Shown here: positions 20,198 to 30,905 of the stretch, in pieces
How the letters are laid out: every line of letters starts with the position of its first letter
Position numbering within the stretch: the first letter of the stretch is position 1
Assembly (NCBI GenBank): GCA_032716605.1
Contig: CM064518.1
Location: 45,333,526-45,397,525, forward strand
Reading direction: 5' to 3'
Length of the DNA: 64,000 nucleotides
Source: Paralithodes platypus
Lineage: Eukaryota; Arthropoda; Malacostraca; Decapoda; Lithodidae
Translations under genes and position numbers: made by a program
The notes under the pieces: model-generated
Told to the model about the DNA's origin: nothing
Databases searched by the model: none
What the model saw: only the letters and a program-made list of their open reading frames with translations

Positions 20198-20312
20198 TAC
20201 TGAATACTATTTGTTGAAACACTTGTCTCGATCTTTCAAACTTTTACTAAAACTTGAAAGAGAGGATTATAGCCTGGACCAGATACAAAGACCAATGTTC
20301 GCGGGTTTCTAA

Positions 20313-20550
20313 AAGTCCAAGGTGAGAAGAGAGAGATGTTACTGAATCTCTCGGCACTCCTTCCTCTATTATAAGTCCGAGGTGAGAAGAGAGAGATGTT
20401 ACTGAATCTCTCGGCACTTCTTCCTCTATTATAAGTCCGAGGTGAGAAGAGAGAGATGTTACTGAATCTCTCGGCACTCCTTCCTCTATTATAAGTCCGA
20501 GGTGAGAAGAGAGAGATGTTACTGAATCTCTCGGTACTCCTTCCTCTGAT
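20313..20550. repeat. 60-bp minisatellite, four copies
   Basis: Unit starts AAGTCCGAGGTGAGAAGAGA; copies nearly identical. Each contains the 7-bp inverted pair GAGAGAT/ATCTCTC. The period is a multiple of three, which keeps frames open on the - strand without implying a gene. Confidence 0.9.
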
Positions 20551-20639
20551 ACTAGTCGTCAGTAAACCTGCCTGTGTTACTCCAGCTTTTTTCATACTCT
20601 CGCACCCAAGTTTCTCTCGCAGCCTCAAATACTTTTTTT

Positions 20640-21129
20640 TACTTGTATAATATTCTGGGGAATTTTCAACAAGTGCTTTGTAGTACTGTATAATTATTTA
20701 TAATATTCTGGCCGACTTTCAAATACATTTGTGTATTAATGTACCATGTGAGAATGATATGGTGAACACAAATGTATGTGTTATATTTATGTATACAGTA
20801 TGTGTATACTGAAAGTATATGGGCCAAAAACTATAATTAATTCCACCACAAATGTCTTGGTGAAAATTACCTCATTCTGTACTTTATAGTCCTTCAATTT
20901 GTTCATACTTTCTCATTCTTTATTGCTATAATTATTCTCTTAACTGAAGAAATTTGACATAATTCTTTGCATATCATATCATATTTTCTGGAGTTCAGCT
21001 GTCGGCCATTCTTCGAAGTTGTTTGTCTTGTATGTTAATATTTATTCATGCAAGATAAGGAGGTAAATTTAGGAATGACTTTATTTACCTCTAATCTTCA
21101 TACATGTCCTGTTTCTTATCCAAGTGTCA
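20640..21129. other. No gene recognised
   Basis: AT-rich, unassigned sequence; only scattered TACAGTATG words. Confidence 0.4.
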
Positions 21130-21345
21130 TTAACCCTTTGAGTACCAGCGACGCAAGTTATATTTATATTTAGCTATATTTAGACGATATTATGCAACTT
21201 AAGAAGGATCTGTGGTAGTTAAGAGGGTTGGTTGAGATAGTGGGAAGCCTGTATTACTGCTAGAGGTCCTTCCTGAGCTGAATATAATAGTCTAATAGTT
21301 GCCAGAAGATGATTAAAAGGAGGTCGCCGGTACTGAACGGGTTAA
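21130..21345. mobile_element. Family A MITE, complete
   Basis: TTAA at 21130 and 21342 around CCCTTTGAGTACCAGCGACG ... GGTCGCCGGTACTGAACGGG. Inner arms TATTTAGACGATATTATGCA and AATATAATAGTCTAATAGTT pair, so nearly the whole element folds back. 216 bp. Confidence 0.8.
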
Positions 21346-21644
21346 GGGTGTGAATTATGGGGGTAACTTAAAGGCCTACTGATACCAAAGAACTTATTTC
21401 TAATGTACTTTATTCACAGACAAACATTTTTTTTTAATAACACTTACAGCTGTGTATGTGTTTTGTTAGTTACAATACACCTCACAATGTTGAAGTTATG
21501 ATTTACATTTGAAATGGTCTTTGATTGTGATAGTCATTTAAGAAACTCGACAACATAACTGAAATGCCTTTCAAACACAGGAAGCAAAACAATGCCAATA
21601 ATTGCAACATAAATATTAGCCACACAGAGATTACTATAGTCGGC

Positions 21645-21845
21645 TTTATTTCAGCTGAGGGTAAATTGAATCCCTGAGCAGCTTATTTCTCGATACTGAA
21701 TACAAAAATGTGAAACTACTATGTCTGTGTCTTATTAACGCAAAGTTTAAATAATTAACACCATATTTCACTACAAAATCTTCAATATAACTGAGAAATT
21801 TTGATAGGAACTTTGCAATCTACCATCAGCTGAAAAAATAGACTA
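21645..21845. mobile_element. Repeat K, inverted-repeat element
   Basis: The ends TTTCAGCTGAGGGTAAATTG and TTGCAATCTACCATCAGCTG pair. Second copy at 36538-36738 with the same core (TTTCTCGATACT, AAAATCTTCAA, ATAACTGAGAAAT). Confidence 0.6.
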
Positions 21846-22023
21846 CTGTATACTGTACTGTGTTGTAATTAGAATCACCATGCGTTAGAAAAGTACAGTT
21901 CAAAAGCACAATGTCAGAAAACAGGAAGTGAAAAGTGGTATCAGTTGGTGTTTAAGGTAAGACTCTAATAGCCTCCATACTTCACACCTTCTCTGTTCCA
22001 TATCTAAGTTATTTCTTTTAAAC

Positions 22024-22236
22024 TTAACCCCTTCAGCACCATGACGCCTTTTTACCTTTGATTCTGGCTAAAATTAGACGGTTTTATGCAGTTTAAAAAG
22101 GGCCTGTGTTATTCAGAGGGTTTATTGAGATCGTATTTACCCCTTTGAGTCCCAGAGGTAGACAGTAAGCTAAAGAAAATCGTCTAATGGTTACCAGAGT
22201 AAGATGAAAAGTACGTCATTGTGCTGAAGCGGTTAA
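22024..22236. mobile_element. Family A MITE, CTTCAGCAC subtype
   Basis: TTAACCCCTTCAGCACCATG at left, CATTGTGCTGAAGCGGTTAA at right. Interior TTAGACGGTTTTATGCAGTT / AAAATCGTCTAATGGTTACC. Confidence 0.75.
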
Positions 22237-22334
22237 GCGGGATCACACAAGCTATTTCCCTCAACTTTTTCTGCAACTCTAATTTGGCCGTTTAAGAAAT
22301 ACCCGTACACTTTTTTAAGAATTGCGTCACCCAC

Positions 22335-22505
22335 CTACTAGACAAGACAGAGTAAAGGGCAAGGGAATGTGAAAGTGGTCCCGGACCCTAAGAACTGGAA
22401 CTTTACATGTTGTTTCTGTTCGGGCTCTGTCTCGAATCGGCCACCCCCAGCTATGGGGTATGTGGCTGAGTATACACACACACACACACACACACATACT
22501 GTATG
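22335..22505 (+). repeat. Repeat I with (CA)n tail
   Basis: GTGGTCCCGGACCCTAAGAA, TTCGGGCTCTGTCTCGAATC, GGCCACCCCCAGC, GTATGTGGCTGAGTATACAC and a CA microsatellite. Same order as 46380-46545. Confidence 0.6.
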
Positions 22506-22555
22506 ATAATATACCTATACAGTCTAGTTGCCATTACCAGTGCAAACAGTGTCAA

Positions 22556-22632
22556 ATTATAATATAAAACTAAACAAACCAAAACTGGGACGATACAAGA
22601 TAAAGGTAAAATAACTTATCAAAATCGCTCAT
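22556..22632 (+). repeat. Dispersed repeat D
   Basis: ATTATAATATAAAACTAAAC through CAAAATCGCTCATGTAAC; an internal deletion removes the TTGCAAA step. Confidence 0.6.
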
Positions 22633-22740
22633 GTAACAACTTAGCTGAAATGCCCTGCCAAACTCGGTAAGCCAAACAATAACAATAATCGCAACTTGAA
22701 TATTAGCTAAATCGAGATAACTAAATAGAATCCCAATGCA

Positions 22741-22955
22741 TAAACCCCTTCTGTACCGGCGACGTATTTACAATTTTCTTCTAGCTATAATTAGACGATT
22801 TTGTGCAGTTTAAGAAGGAGCTATGATAGTAAAAAGAGTGAAGTGAGATAGTTCGAAGCCTGCTAATTACTGGAGGCCCTTCTTAAACTTAATACAATTG
22901 TCTAATAGTTCCCAGAATACGATGAAAAGGATGCCCCCGGTGCTGAATGGGTTAA
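22741..22955. mobile_element. Family A MITE
   Basis: The ends are AACCCCTTCTGTACCGGCGA and CCCCGGTGCTGAATGGGTTAA; the interior is palindromic. It shares its right TTAA (22952) with the next element. Confidence 0.75.
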
Positions 22956-23160
22956 CCCCTTCTGTACCGCAACGTCTTTTTAGTTTTATTCCAGCTAGAC
23001 CATTTTATTCAGTGTAAAAAGGGCCCCCCAGCAATCAACAGGCTTCGAACTATCTCACTTAACCCATTTTACTACCACAGATCCTTCTTAAACTGCATTA
23101 AATTGTCTAAATATAGGTAGAATATAATTATAAAGACGTCACAGGTACAGAAGGGGTTAA
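22952..23160. mobile_element. Family A MITE, tandem neighbour
   Basis: TTAACCCCTTCTGTACCGCA to GACGTCACAGGTACAGAAGG GGTTAA. The interior is inverted relative to the preceding copy (CAACAGGCTTCGAACTATCT). Two copies thus meet at a single TTAA. Confidence 0.75.
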
Positions 23161-23522
23161 TAAGTTGCCAGAATAATGCGTTGGATAAAAAATTGACGAC
23201 AGAAGCTCTCGTGTGATCCACTCTTTAACCCTTTACAACTTACGGATTATAATAAGGTGTTGACGTAGGACCAATGAGCTTGAGTGCTGCAGTTTGTTTA
23301 CTTCTGATTTTGTATTTTGTATTTTTTATTAATTTTTTTTTTTTTGGCCAGAAACTGATGTGAACAAACAACACAAAACAATCCGGGTAGACCACACTTT
23401 TAGCATGCTATGAAACACAGTACTGTAGCGGTAATTATAGAGACCCTATAGTAACAAAGATCGGCCGACCTCCCCTATATTGGGTGCCGCTGGAGTCATT
23501 AGCCTCTGTTGGCACTCGTATA

Positions 23523-23689
23523 CAGGTCTCTACGTTCCTGAAAACCCGATCTTAAATAGAAAAATCATTTAGCAACCCCTCAAATTAATGGGGTAAATGG
23601 GGCTGCATTCTCGGACCAACCTAAACACAAACGCTTAAAAACCGATAATAATATCGTAAATCGGGGCATCGGATAGTGAGGGAGACCTG
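23523..23689. mobile_element. Element G, pogo/Tigger-like MITE
   Basis: TA-flanked; ends CAGGTCTCTACG and GGATAGTGAGGGAGACCTG; internal AACCCGATCTTAAATAGAAA identical to 20006-20197. 167 bp. Confidence 0.7.
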
Positions 23690-24059
23690 TATGTCCGTAC
23701 CTATAGTAAACATTCAGCCGGTCCAGAATGCATTGTTTGGTCATTGGGATTTCAATTCAGGATGATCAAAAATATAATATCCCTGTCGTTTGCTACTTTT
23801 AGCACCAAAATGGCTCCCCCGAAGAAAAATCTATCCGATCTTTCTTACTGCAGGATCCCTAGGTAATTTTAATGGGTAGTTGATATTTTGCAGATGGATA
23901 TACTTTCTAGAATGTCCAGGCACCCTCAAAAGTCATGTCGTAACTCAGTCATTGATGAAGTTATGAAGGTAGGGCAGACTTTTGGGTGTGGGTGTACCTG
24001 GTGGTTTAAGATAAGATGCTTTATGTGTGCTCTCAACAAAAAAATAAAATAATAAAAGA

Positions 24060-24288
24060 TTGATCCTTTCGGTGCGATGGCGTCTTATTAGTATTATTTT
24101 CTGGCTATCATTAGAAGATGTTATGCAGTTTAGAAAGGATCTGTGGCAGATAGAGGGTTCATTTGTGAAGTTTAGCAAGGATATATTCAAGTGACAAGGA
24201 TGAAACTCTTACAGTTGAGTCTGCATAAAATCGTCTAATGATAGCCAAAATCAGATTAAAAAATATGTGATCGTACTAAAAGGTTTAA
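24060..24288. mobile_element. Family A MITE, diverged
   Basis: GATCCTTTCGGTGCGATGGC at left, GTGATCGTACTAAAAGGTTTAA at right, interior AAAATCGTCTAATGATAGCC. Confidence 0.6.
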
Positions 24289-24699
24289 TACTGCAAGGCG
24301 TGTCTGTAGTCAGGATGTTGCGAGTAGCATAGTGTCATTGTTCGATGTTATAAAGTCAGTTTGTGTACTAATACCAAGAATATTATTGACAAGCTTGCAA
24401 AGCGAAAAAATTAAACTAGCAAACGAAACAAAATATACTAAGGGAGAAAACTAAGTTGATAAAGCGAAAAAATTAAACTAGCAAAGGGAACAAATTTACT
24501 AAGAAAGGGGTAAATTTATATTAATGATGGGGAAAATAAATTAAAGCTTTATTGCAAAGGTATTATTTTGTATTACTGGTGCATTTAATACTACTGACAA
24601 ACTTGCATAAGGGAATAATGATTGCTAATATGAGTAATGTTATTGAAAAAACTTGTAGAGGGAAAACAAATTACACAATAAATTGATTGCATAGCTGCT
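24289..24699. repeat. Short direct repeat in otherwise unassigned sequence
   Basis: AAAGCGAAAAAATTAAACTA occurs twice (about 24399 and 24461) in A-rich DNA. No gene seen. Confidence 0.5.
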
Positions 24700-24914
24700 T
24701 TAACCCTTTGAGTACCAGCGACGTGTTTTATATTTTATTCTAGCTATATTTAGACGATATTATGCAAGTTACGAAGGATCTGCAGTAGTTAAAAGGTTTG
24801 GTTGAGATAGTTTGAAGCCTTATTATTGCTAGAGGTCCTTCCTAAGCTAAATATAATTGTCTAATAGTTGCCATAATGTGATGGAATGGACGTCCCTGGT
24901 ACTGAATGGGTTAA
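24700..24914. mobile_element. Family A MITE, complete
   Basis: TTAA at both edges; CCCTTTGAGTACCAGCGACG and CCCTGGTACTGAATGGG ends. Closest relative 21130-21345. Confidence 0.8.
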
Positions 24915-25027
24915 GCAAAACTAACACCAGGGGAACAACAGGGCAATGTCTCCTAACGTCAATACCATTTACGTCGCCACTGCATTAAAGTCTATAAACA
25001 CCACCATTGAAACCAGTATAACCTATA

Positions 25028-25177
25028 AGTAACACCCCGTTCTTAACATTAATCATCAACTACAAACCCCAATGTACATGAATAAACTAATGAAAACATA
25101 TGGTCGTCCCGGTATTCGAACTCGGGACACCACACCCAGAACATAGGCATCTAAACCATTACACCACCAACACAGTT
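25028..25177 (-). mobile_element. tRNA-headed SINE
   Basis: On the - strand: GGTGGTGTAATGGTTTAGAT (A box), GAGTTCGAATACC (B box), then CATATGTTTTCATTAGTTTA and a tail AGAACGGGGTGTTAC. Same family at 34702(-) and 55448(+). Confidence 0.7.
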
Positions 25178-25217
25178 ACTGATGCAACAGGTACAATTGT
25201 TTTTTGTATGTGTATGA

Positions 25218-25275
25218 ATTATAATGTAAAACTTGCAAACTAAACAAACCAAAACATGGACAACATAAGATGAGT
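25218..25275 (+). repeat. Dispersed repeat D, partial
   Basis: ATTATAATGTAAAACTTGCA to ATAAGATG, truncated by the jockey fragment. Confidence 0.55.
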
Positions 25276-25314
25276 ATGTGAGATGATGAGACAAAATTCT
25301 TTTGACTCTCCCCT

Positions 25315-25700
25315 TTCAAGAAGTGCGGTATGGGTGGAGCCTCCTTACACATGAGAACAGTACTCAATACATGGGTGCACTGTGACCTTGTACAGATCAA
25401 GAAGCTGTGCGAGGGTAAAGAACCCATGGAGACGGTTTAGCACACCTAACTTCTAGGAAGTTGTTTTTAGCAAGAGTGGTGATATGGTCTTTCCAAGAAA
25501 GATCAGAAAAAAAAGACACCAAGACTATTGAGAGAAGATGAAGGGTTGATTTGTGTGTTGTTGAAGAGTAAGGGATAGTCGTGTGGAAGATTGTGATGGG
25601 TAGCTACATGAAGAAATTTAGTTTTGGAAGCATTGAAAGTAGCAAGATTTTCTGTGCCCCAATTGGAAATAGTTGATAGATAGGCGTGGCATGGCCTCAT
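25315..25700 (-). mobile_element. Jockey-type LINE fragment
   Basis: The - strand encodes STISNWGTENLATFNASKTK and FNNTQINPSSSLNSLGV, matching residues 240-290 of the copy at 57969-59384. Homology then continues out of frame through SARSLYKVTV-like sequence. An internal fragment only. Confidence 0.75.
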
Positions 25701-25771
25701 TACGTGTTACATGCACATATATACTGTATATATACAGTATATATACACATACCGTATGTATATACCATTTA
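25701..25771. repeat. Short TACATATAC/ACTGTATATA palindromic tract
   Basis: TATATACTGTATATATACAG TATATA at about 25718-25745 is self-complementary. Confidence 0.6.
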
Positions 25772-26109
25772 TTAAAGGGTGATTGTTCACTTTTTGGTCC
25801 ATTTTTTCATATATTCATTATTTTTCTAGTTTCCTCTCTAGGCCTCCATCAAACTTAAACAAAAACATCCATTAGATCCCCCTTGTAGATTAATTTGTAC
25901 ATATTTCGGTAGAAAATGTCCCGGCCAAAGGCCGGTTCTTCCAAAATTATAGGCTCGTTATCGCTTGCCAGGACAAAATTGACACCTAAATGACACAAAA
26001 AGTCTTAATATTGACAGAGAAAAGGGGCGAAAGGTCTTAAAATTGCCAAACTAATGGGGCTACACATGAGGAAGAGGGGGGACCAGAAAACAACCCATCT
26101 CCCCTTTAA
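25772..26109. mobile_element. Family B MITE, complete
   Basis: TTAA at 25772 and 26106. TTAAAGGGTGATTGTTCAC pairs with GACCAGAAAACAACCCATCT CCCCTTTAA. 338 bp. Confidence 0.75.
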
Positions 26110-26212
26110 GTACGGTATGTGCTTCAAAGAACAGACAATCTTGGAGCTCCAGAACCGACTGCTTTAAAATGATACGCTTCAAATAAGATGATACCTAATA
26201 TTGAGGAGTTTA

Positions 26213-26432
26213 TTGCTATAGGTAGAGCCAGCGGGCTTGACAATAATCTTGACCCCATAACTTCTAACTCGAAATAAATGTAAGCAATCAGTCTGACGTT
26301 TCTATAATTTGGGAAGAGTCCACCAGGAAATAGGTGTGGATATTTACAGCCAGTTTGCTCTAGGCCCTTTTGAGTTACAGAGAGGTTAGGGGTCAAGATT
26401 ATTGTCAAGTTCGTTGGCGCTACCTATAGTAT
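26213..26432. mobile_element. Repeat F, inverted-repeat element
   Basis: GCTTGACAATAATCTTGACC at the left pairs with GGTCAAGATTATTGTCAAGT at the right; outer GGTAGAGCCA / GGCGCTACC. Arms about 50 bp. Confidence 0.7.
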
Positions 26433-26541
26433 TTTGAAATATATAATGTTGCTTATGAAGATATTTTCTAGTAATCTGTAATAGTGTTCCTTATGTACTT
26501 GTGGTGACTTTAATGCAGTGACGATAGTAATGATCTTGAAG

Positions 26542-26717
26542 TTAACCCGTTCAATACGATGCTACCATTTTGTTTTATATTCTGGCTACCATTAGATGAT
26601 TTTATGCAGATTTTAAAGAACCTGTGTGAGACAAAGGGATAATTAAGATAGTTTTTACCTACCCCTTGACTTCTTGGAGGTCCTCCCTAAACTGCATAAA
26701 CTCCTCTAATGTTCACC
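26542..26717. mobile_element. Family A MITE, right end lost
   Basis: TTAACCCGTTCAATACGATG, TTAGATGATTTTATGCAGAT and AACTCCTCTAATGTTCACCC; the right terminal repeat is missing. Confidence 0.6.
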
Positions 26718-26779
26718 CATAGAAGATCCTATGGTTATAAAAAAAATAAGTTATTTTTTATGCATGCTCCCCTCTTTTC

Positions 26780-26872
26780 TCTCTCACACACACTTACACT
26801 CTCTCTCTCTCTCACACACTTATTCACTATCTCTCTCTCACACTCACTCTCACTCTCTCTGGCTACAATAGT
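26780..26872. repeat. (CT)n/(CA)n compound microsatellite
   Basis: CTCTCTCTCTCACACAC-type tract. A second short (CTAT)n block lies near 26962-26988. Confidence 0.85.
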
Positions 26873-27162
26873 CATCAGACTGATATGCTAGAGAAGACGA
26901 CAGAATTTTGCATACAGTATGCCACAATGTTTACCATTACTGTACTCCAAGAAGCATTTATTTATCTATCTATCTATCTACTGTATCTATTTATCTACCT
27001 ACATACTCATTTATCTCAGGCACATACCCCACAAAAACAAAACACAAATTCACACACATCTAGGTTGCCCAGCATTTATACTAGGAACAAATGACAATGA
27101 GTATTTCTGTGCTGCACGGTATACAATGCTTTGTGCAGAATTTGAGGAAGATTAATAACCTC

Positions 27163-27202
27163 AGACCTGTGGCGCAGTGGTAGCATATTTGACTCACAAA
27201 TG
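27163..27202 (+). other. 5' half of a tRNA-like sequence
   Basis: CTGTGGCGCAGTGGTAGCAT resembles a tRNA D arm and A box, followed by TTTGACTCACAAAT. The T arm is replaced by the adjoining minisatellite. Confidence 0.35.
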
Positions 27203-27222
27203 AACAAAAACAAAACACACAG

Positions 27223-27530
27223 GATCTTCTAAGGATTTACTAGTACTGTACAGACACATAGGATCTTCTAAGGATTTACTAGTACTGTACAGACACATAG
27301 GATCTTCTAAGGATTTACTAGTACTGTACAGACACATAGGATCTTCTAAGGATTTACTAGTACTGTACAGACACATAGGATCTTCTAAGGATTTACTAGT
27401 ACTGTACAGACACATAGGATCTTCTAAGGATTTACTAGTACTGTACAGACACATAGGATCTTCTAAGGATTTACTAGTACTGTACAGACACATAGGATCT
27501 TCTAAGGATTTACTAGTATTGTACAGTATA
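27223..27530. repeat. 39-bp minisatellite, eight copies
   Basis: Unit begins GATCTTCTAAGGATTTACTA; essentially identical copies. Period 39 = 13 codons, so an artefactual 99-codon frame is open on the - strand. Confidence 0.95.
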
Positions 27531-27561
27531 TAATTAAAGCTCCAGCGTTGTAGTGAGTGGG

Positions 27562-27776
27562 TTAACCCTTTCTATACCGGTGACGTCTTTTGAATTATAT
27601 TTTACCTATATTTAGATGATTTTGTGCAGTTTAAGAAGGATCTGCAGTAGTAAATAAGGTTAAGTGAGATAGTTCGAAGCCTGTTAATTGCTGGAGGCCC
27701 TTTTGAAACTGAGTAGAATCATCAAACAGTAGCCAGAATAAAGTTAAATAGATGTCGCCGGTACAGAAGGGGTTAA
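27562..27776. mobile_element. Family A MITE, complete
   Basis: TTAACCCTTTCTATACCGGT and CGCCGGTACAGAAGGGGTTAA; foldback interior. Confidence 0.8.
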
Positions 27777-27940
27777 GGCTCGCAGTAAGGCTCAAAGTAA
27801 CCTCTGTGCCAAAATATCTTAGGTGTTCCCCTTTCCTATGAAGACAGTGTTATACGAGCTAGTCTATCGGCTGCATGTATCGGGGCCTTGATTCCGCTAC
27901 AAGTTATCACATTTTGTGGGTTGATTTTGCTGTTTATTCA

Positions 27941-28041
27941 TATTATAATGTAAGACTTGCAAAATAAACAAACCAAAACAGGGACGACACAGTATAAAGA
28001 CAAAAGAACTTCTCAAAATCACTGTGGAAATAACGCTTAAT
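27941..28041 (+). repeat. Dispersed repeat D, near complete
   Basis: ATTATAATGTAAGACTTGCA to GGAAATAACGCTTAA; shows the TTAA edge. Confidence 0.65.
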
Positions 28042-28291
28042 TAGACACCTGGACTTTGCATGATTAGGAGCTCTTAAGATACAAAATACAATCATAAGGA
28101 AAGTGAAATTCTCAGAGATATTAGTCTGGATTTTAGCTACTTTTTGACTCGGATACTGTGGCCCTGATACATTCTCCGCTAAAGTGTTCGTGTGACGCCG
28201 GCTGAAGACTGGGCATCCAAATTTCTCTCATCTTGAATATGTTTTGTATAGCTGATGAAACGATCCAGGATTTTTTTTTTTTTTTTTTATT

Positions 28292-28378
28292 ATTCTAGGG
28301 CACTTTTGCACCACTTTATTACTCATAATTTTTGCTCAAACTTTCATGAATAATAAAGGTGCAAAAGTGAACTAGAAT
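28292..28378. repeat. 87-bp hairpin
   Basis: ATTCTAGGGCACTTTTGCACC pairs with GGTGCAAAAGTGAACTAGAAT, extended by CTTTATTA..AT / AT..TAATAAAG. Next to a T20 run. The size resembles a pre-miRNA, but it may be a decayed MITE. Confidence 0.6.
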
Positions 28379-28940
28379 ATTCCCCATTTTTTTTACTACA
28401 GTAACGTTGCCATTGTCTCTGGGGGGAGTAGAACTTTCATGCCAAACTATTTTTCAAACTTCTTGCAATCTCTAAGCATAAGTTTTCATTCCCTAACATA
28501 TTCTAAAAAAGCCGATGTATCTCCTGAATTTCCTGAATCAACACTTATACAACAACTGTGGCGAAAGCGAGGTTTTTAATGCGTGAAAATGATGGTGTCG
28601 GTTAAGAATAGTTGGGGCTGACTAATTTTACAGTTTTTATTTGGATATTCTCTAGCTTTTCTTTACCCAAAAACCTAATCTAGCCTTCCCTAAAGATTCC
28701 CCTATTCTGCCAGTATACTTAGGGTAGCTTAGGTTAGGTTAGATATATGGGTTATTCTAAAGCTTGAAAACAACAAAATATAAACTGCAAAATCAGGCTG
28801 CGCACCCATTCTTATCCCTTACCAGAATAATTTTATACAGTGGCTTTGGTAGTTTTTCAAAGGCAAGTGTTCAAGCGTAATTTTAGAGTTTCTATAGTGA
28901 TCCCAATAGTTTAGTATCTGTTGTAGTGTTTTCTAGACAT
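28379..28940. other. No gene recognised
   Basis: Includes one TTAGGTTAGG word near 28730; otherwise nothing recognisable. Confidence 0.4.
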
Positions 28941-28943
28941 GTG

Positions 28944-29033
28944 AAGTGATGATCTGAGAGTGCTGACTTGTGGTGAAAAGTGATGATCTGAGAGTGCTGA
29001 CTTGTTGTGTAGTGATGATCTGAGAGTGCTGAC
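28944..29033. repeat. Three copies of an AGTGATGATCTGAGAGTGCT unit
   Basis: Units of about 32-38 bp, separated by slightly different spacers. Confidence 0.8.
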
Positions 29034-29503
29034 ACTTCATTAATTTGGGAACAAAATTCAGTTAAATTTGTTTTGCTTCATTATTTAGTTGTTAATAAGA
29101 TCTATAATTTAAACACAATTTATTATCTAGATTCTTATAACTATTGATATTGGCTGTACTGTTAAGATAGACCGGTACACGAGGAGCCGAGGCAAAGGCT
29201 GACGTGTATTACTCGAACTTACTCTCCGGAAAGTTGACAGAATATATAATAATTATGAAGACCATGTGAGGAGGAGCACTTTAACAACATCATCTTCCTT
29301 ATAGTTTCCTCATTGACCTGTACTATTGATGAACTGTACAAATTATAAGGAAAGTATTGTTATTACATTTCTCCTACTTACTGTCATTATATCTCTATTT
29401 ATTCACACATGTACACTCACGTACATGTATAAATGTTATAGCCTGGCCAGGATTCAAGCCTACTTATGTGTATTAGTCTCTCTAGGAGCTATTTCACTTG
29501 GAA

Positions 29504-29718
29504 TTAGCCCCTTCTTTACCGGCGATGTCTTTATCATTTAATTCCAGCTATATTTAGACAATTTTATGCAGTTTAAGAAGGATTTGTAGTCGCAAAAAGG
29601 GCTACGTGAGATAGTTCGAAGCCTTTTGATTAATGGAGGCCCTGTTTAAACTGAATAAAATCGTCCAATACTAGCCAGAATAAAGTTAAAAGGACAGCAC
29701 CGGTACAGTATGGGTTAA
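29504..29718. mobile_element. Family A MITE
   Basis: CCCCTTCTTTACCGGCGATG and CACCGGTACAGTATGGGTTAA; left TTAA mutated to TTAG. Confidence 0.75.
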
Positions 29719-29929
29719 TTTGAGAAAAACGCTGATGCTTTTCTCTGTATTGCTAAGAAAAATGACTGCCCATGATCATAAACTTCTGCACATTTGCCAA
29801 CTCTATAACATGTTTTGAATTGGCTTCGCTGTGAAAGGTTCAATTATCTCGGTGTAAATAAGTCATGTCTCGGCTGTCATTACGTTTGGTTCGTTCTGTC
29901 TTGTATTAATGACTGTCAGATGTTGAAGA

Positions 29930-30065
29930 AGTTAGGTAAGAGTAGGAATATGTTTGTATATCTCACTTGAAATAAATAAATAAAGTTTGGATATTGCCGA
30001 TACCAATTATTGATCAAAATATACTTGGTGCCGAGACATCACTTATTTGCCGACTGTACCTTACT
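29930..30065 (+). repeat. Dispersed repeat E
   Basis: AATATGTTTGTATATCTCAC, ATACCAATTATTGATCAAAA, TACTTGGTGCCGAGACATCA. Also at 49560 and in both arms of the inverted repeat at 54188/54906. Confidence 0.65.
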
Positions 30066-30339
30066 GTATGTTATGGCTTGTATTTATGTGCACTTCTCAC
30101 ACTTTGATGTTTTCCTCTGGCAACTACTTTATGTTCTGTTTTTTCCACAGATGTGTGAAGACAAAATCAAATACTTCTAATATTTCCTTTCATATTATTT
30201 AGTACACTTGCAATCAGTCTTTTTCTAATGATGCAAAGGTTTACCAACTGGAAGGAATGACCACCTTTTGAAGTGCTCAATTGTGAAGAAGATATGAGAG
30301 TGGGCTTTACTAACTATAAGTGTTTGTGTATCTGTGTAT

Positions 30340-30366
30340 GTGTGTGAGAGAGAGAGAGAGGAGGGA
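30340..30366. repeat. (GA)n microsatellite
   Basis: Short GAGA run in otherwise unassigned sequence (30066-30446). Confidence 0.8.
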
Positions 30367-30446
30367 GGCAAACTGACAGACGAACCTAAAGATTGATTCA
30401 TACTCTCTTGTAACTTCTCAATTAAACGGTATTTGAAAAGTAGACA

Positions 30447-30569
30447 GAATGGATAAAAACATCATCTGAGGAAGAGCACTTTATTGACAACGTTCGACAG
30501 TGACCTGATGAAGCTATCTGCGAAACGTCAATAAAGTGCTCTTCCTCAGATGGTGTATTTTATCCATTC
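30447..30569. mobile_element. Foldback element H
   Basis: GAATGGATAAAAACATCATC with AAGAGCACTTTATTGAC (30447-30488) is almost exactly complementary to 30527-30569, with a 38-bp loop. Partial relatives at 29173-29300 and 5130-5207. Confidence 0.8.
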
Positions 30570-30611
30570 TCAATTCAACTTTGATCTATCTGCTTCTGAC
30601 TTAATATATTT

Positions 30612-30905
30612 TTTAAAGTTGGCTCCCTAGACATCCATGAAGCTCTATACAGTATAAAACACCCAAAGACCCCCTTCAAGATATATTTGTACATTAGTTA
30701 GTAGATAAATGTCCCAGCCTAAGGCCGGTTCCTCCTAAATTACAGGCTCGCTAGGAAAAAATCAACACCTAACTGGTATAACAGGTCTTAAAATTGACAA
30801 ATAAGTGGGATGAAAGATCTGAAAATCTCTAAGCTAATGGGGCGAATGTCTTGAAGTCTCAAAACTATTGTGGCTAAGCATAAGGAAGAAGGGGGTCCAA
30901 AAATG
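30612..30905. mobile_element. Family B MITE, ends degraded
   Basis: TGGCTCCCTAGACATCCATG, CCAGCCTAAGGCCGGTTCC and GGAAGAAGGGGGTCC; interior deletion around GCTAGGAAA. Confidence 0.65.

Larger units (their letters stand above)
22233..23226. mobile_element. Family C MITE split by later insertions
   Basis: The left half (22233 to about 22290) begins TTAAGCGGGATCACACAAGC. The right half (about 23161-23226) ends AGAAGCTCTCGTGTGATCC. Between them lie repeat I, repeat D and two family A elements. The simplest reading is one C element broken open by later arrivals. Confidence 0.45.

Noticed and set aside
20236..20628. 130-codon repetitive frame on the - strand
   Set aside because: Shadow of the 60-bp minisatellite.
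25028..25177. Functional tRNA gene on the - strand
   Set aside because: Three copies share a long non-tRNA body and tail, so these are SINEs.
27194..27493. 99-codon frame with repeated SKSLEDPMCLYST on the - strand
   Set aside because: Created by a 39-bp tandem array whose period is a multiple of three; no splice or homology support.
29326..29541. 71-codon hydrophobic frame resembling a membrane peptide
   Set aside because: Its C-terminal codons lie in a family A MITE; no splice sites or conserved motif.
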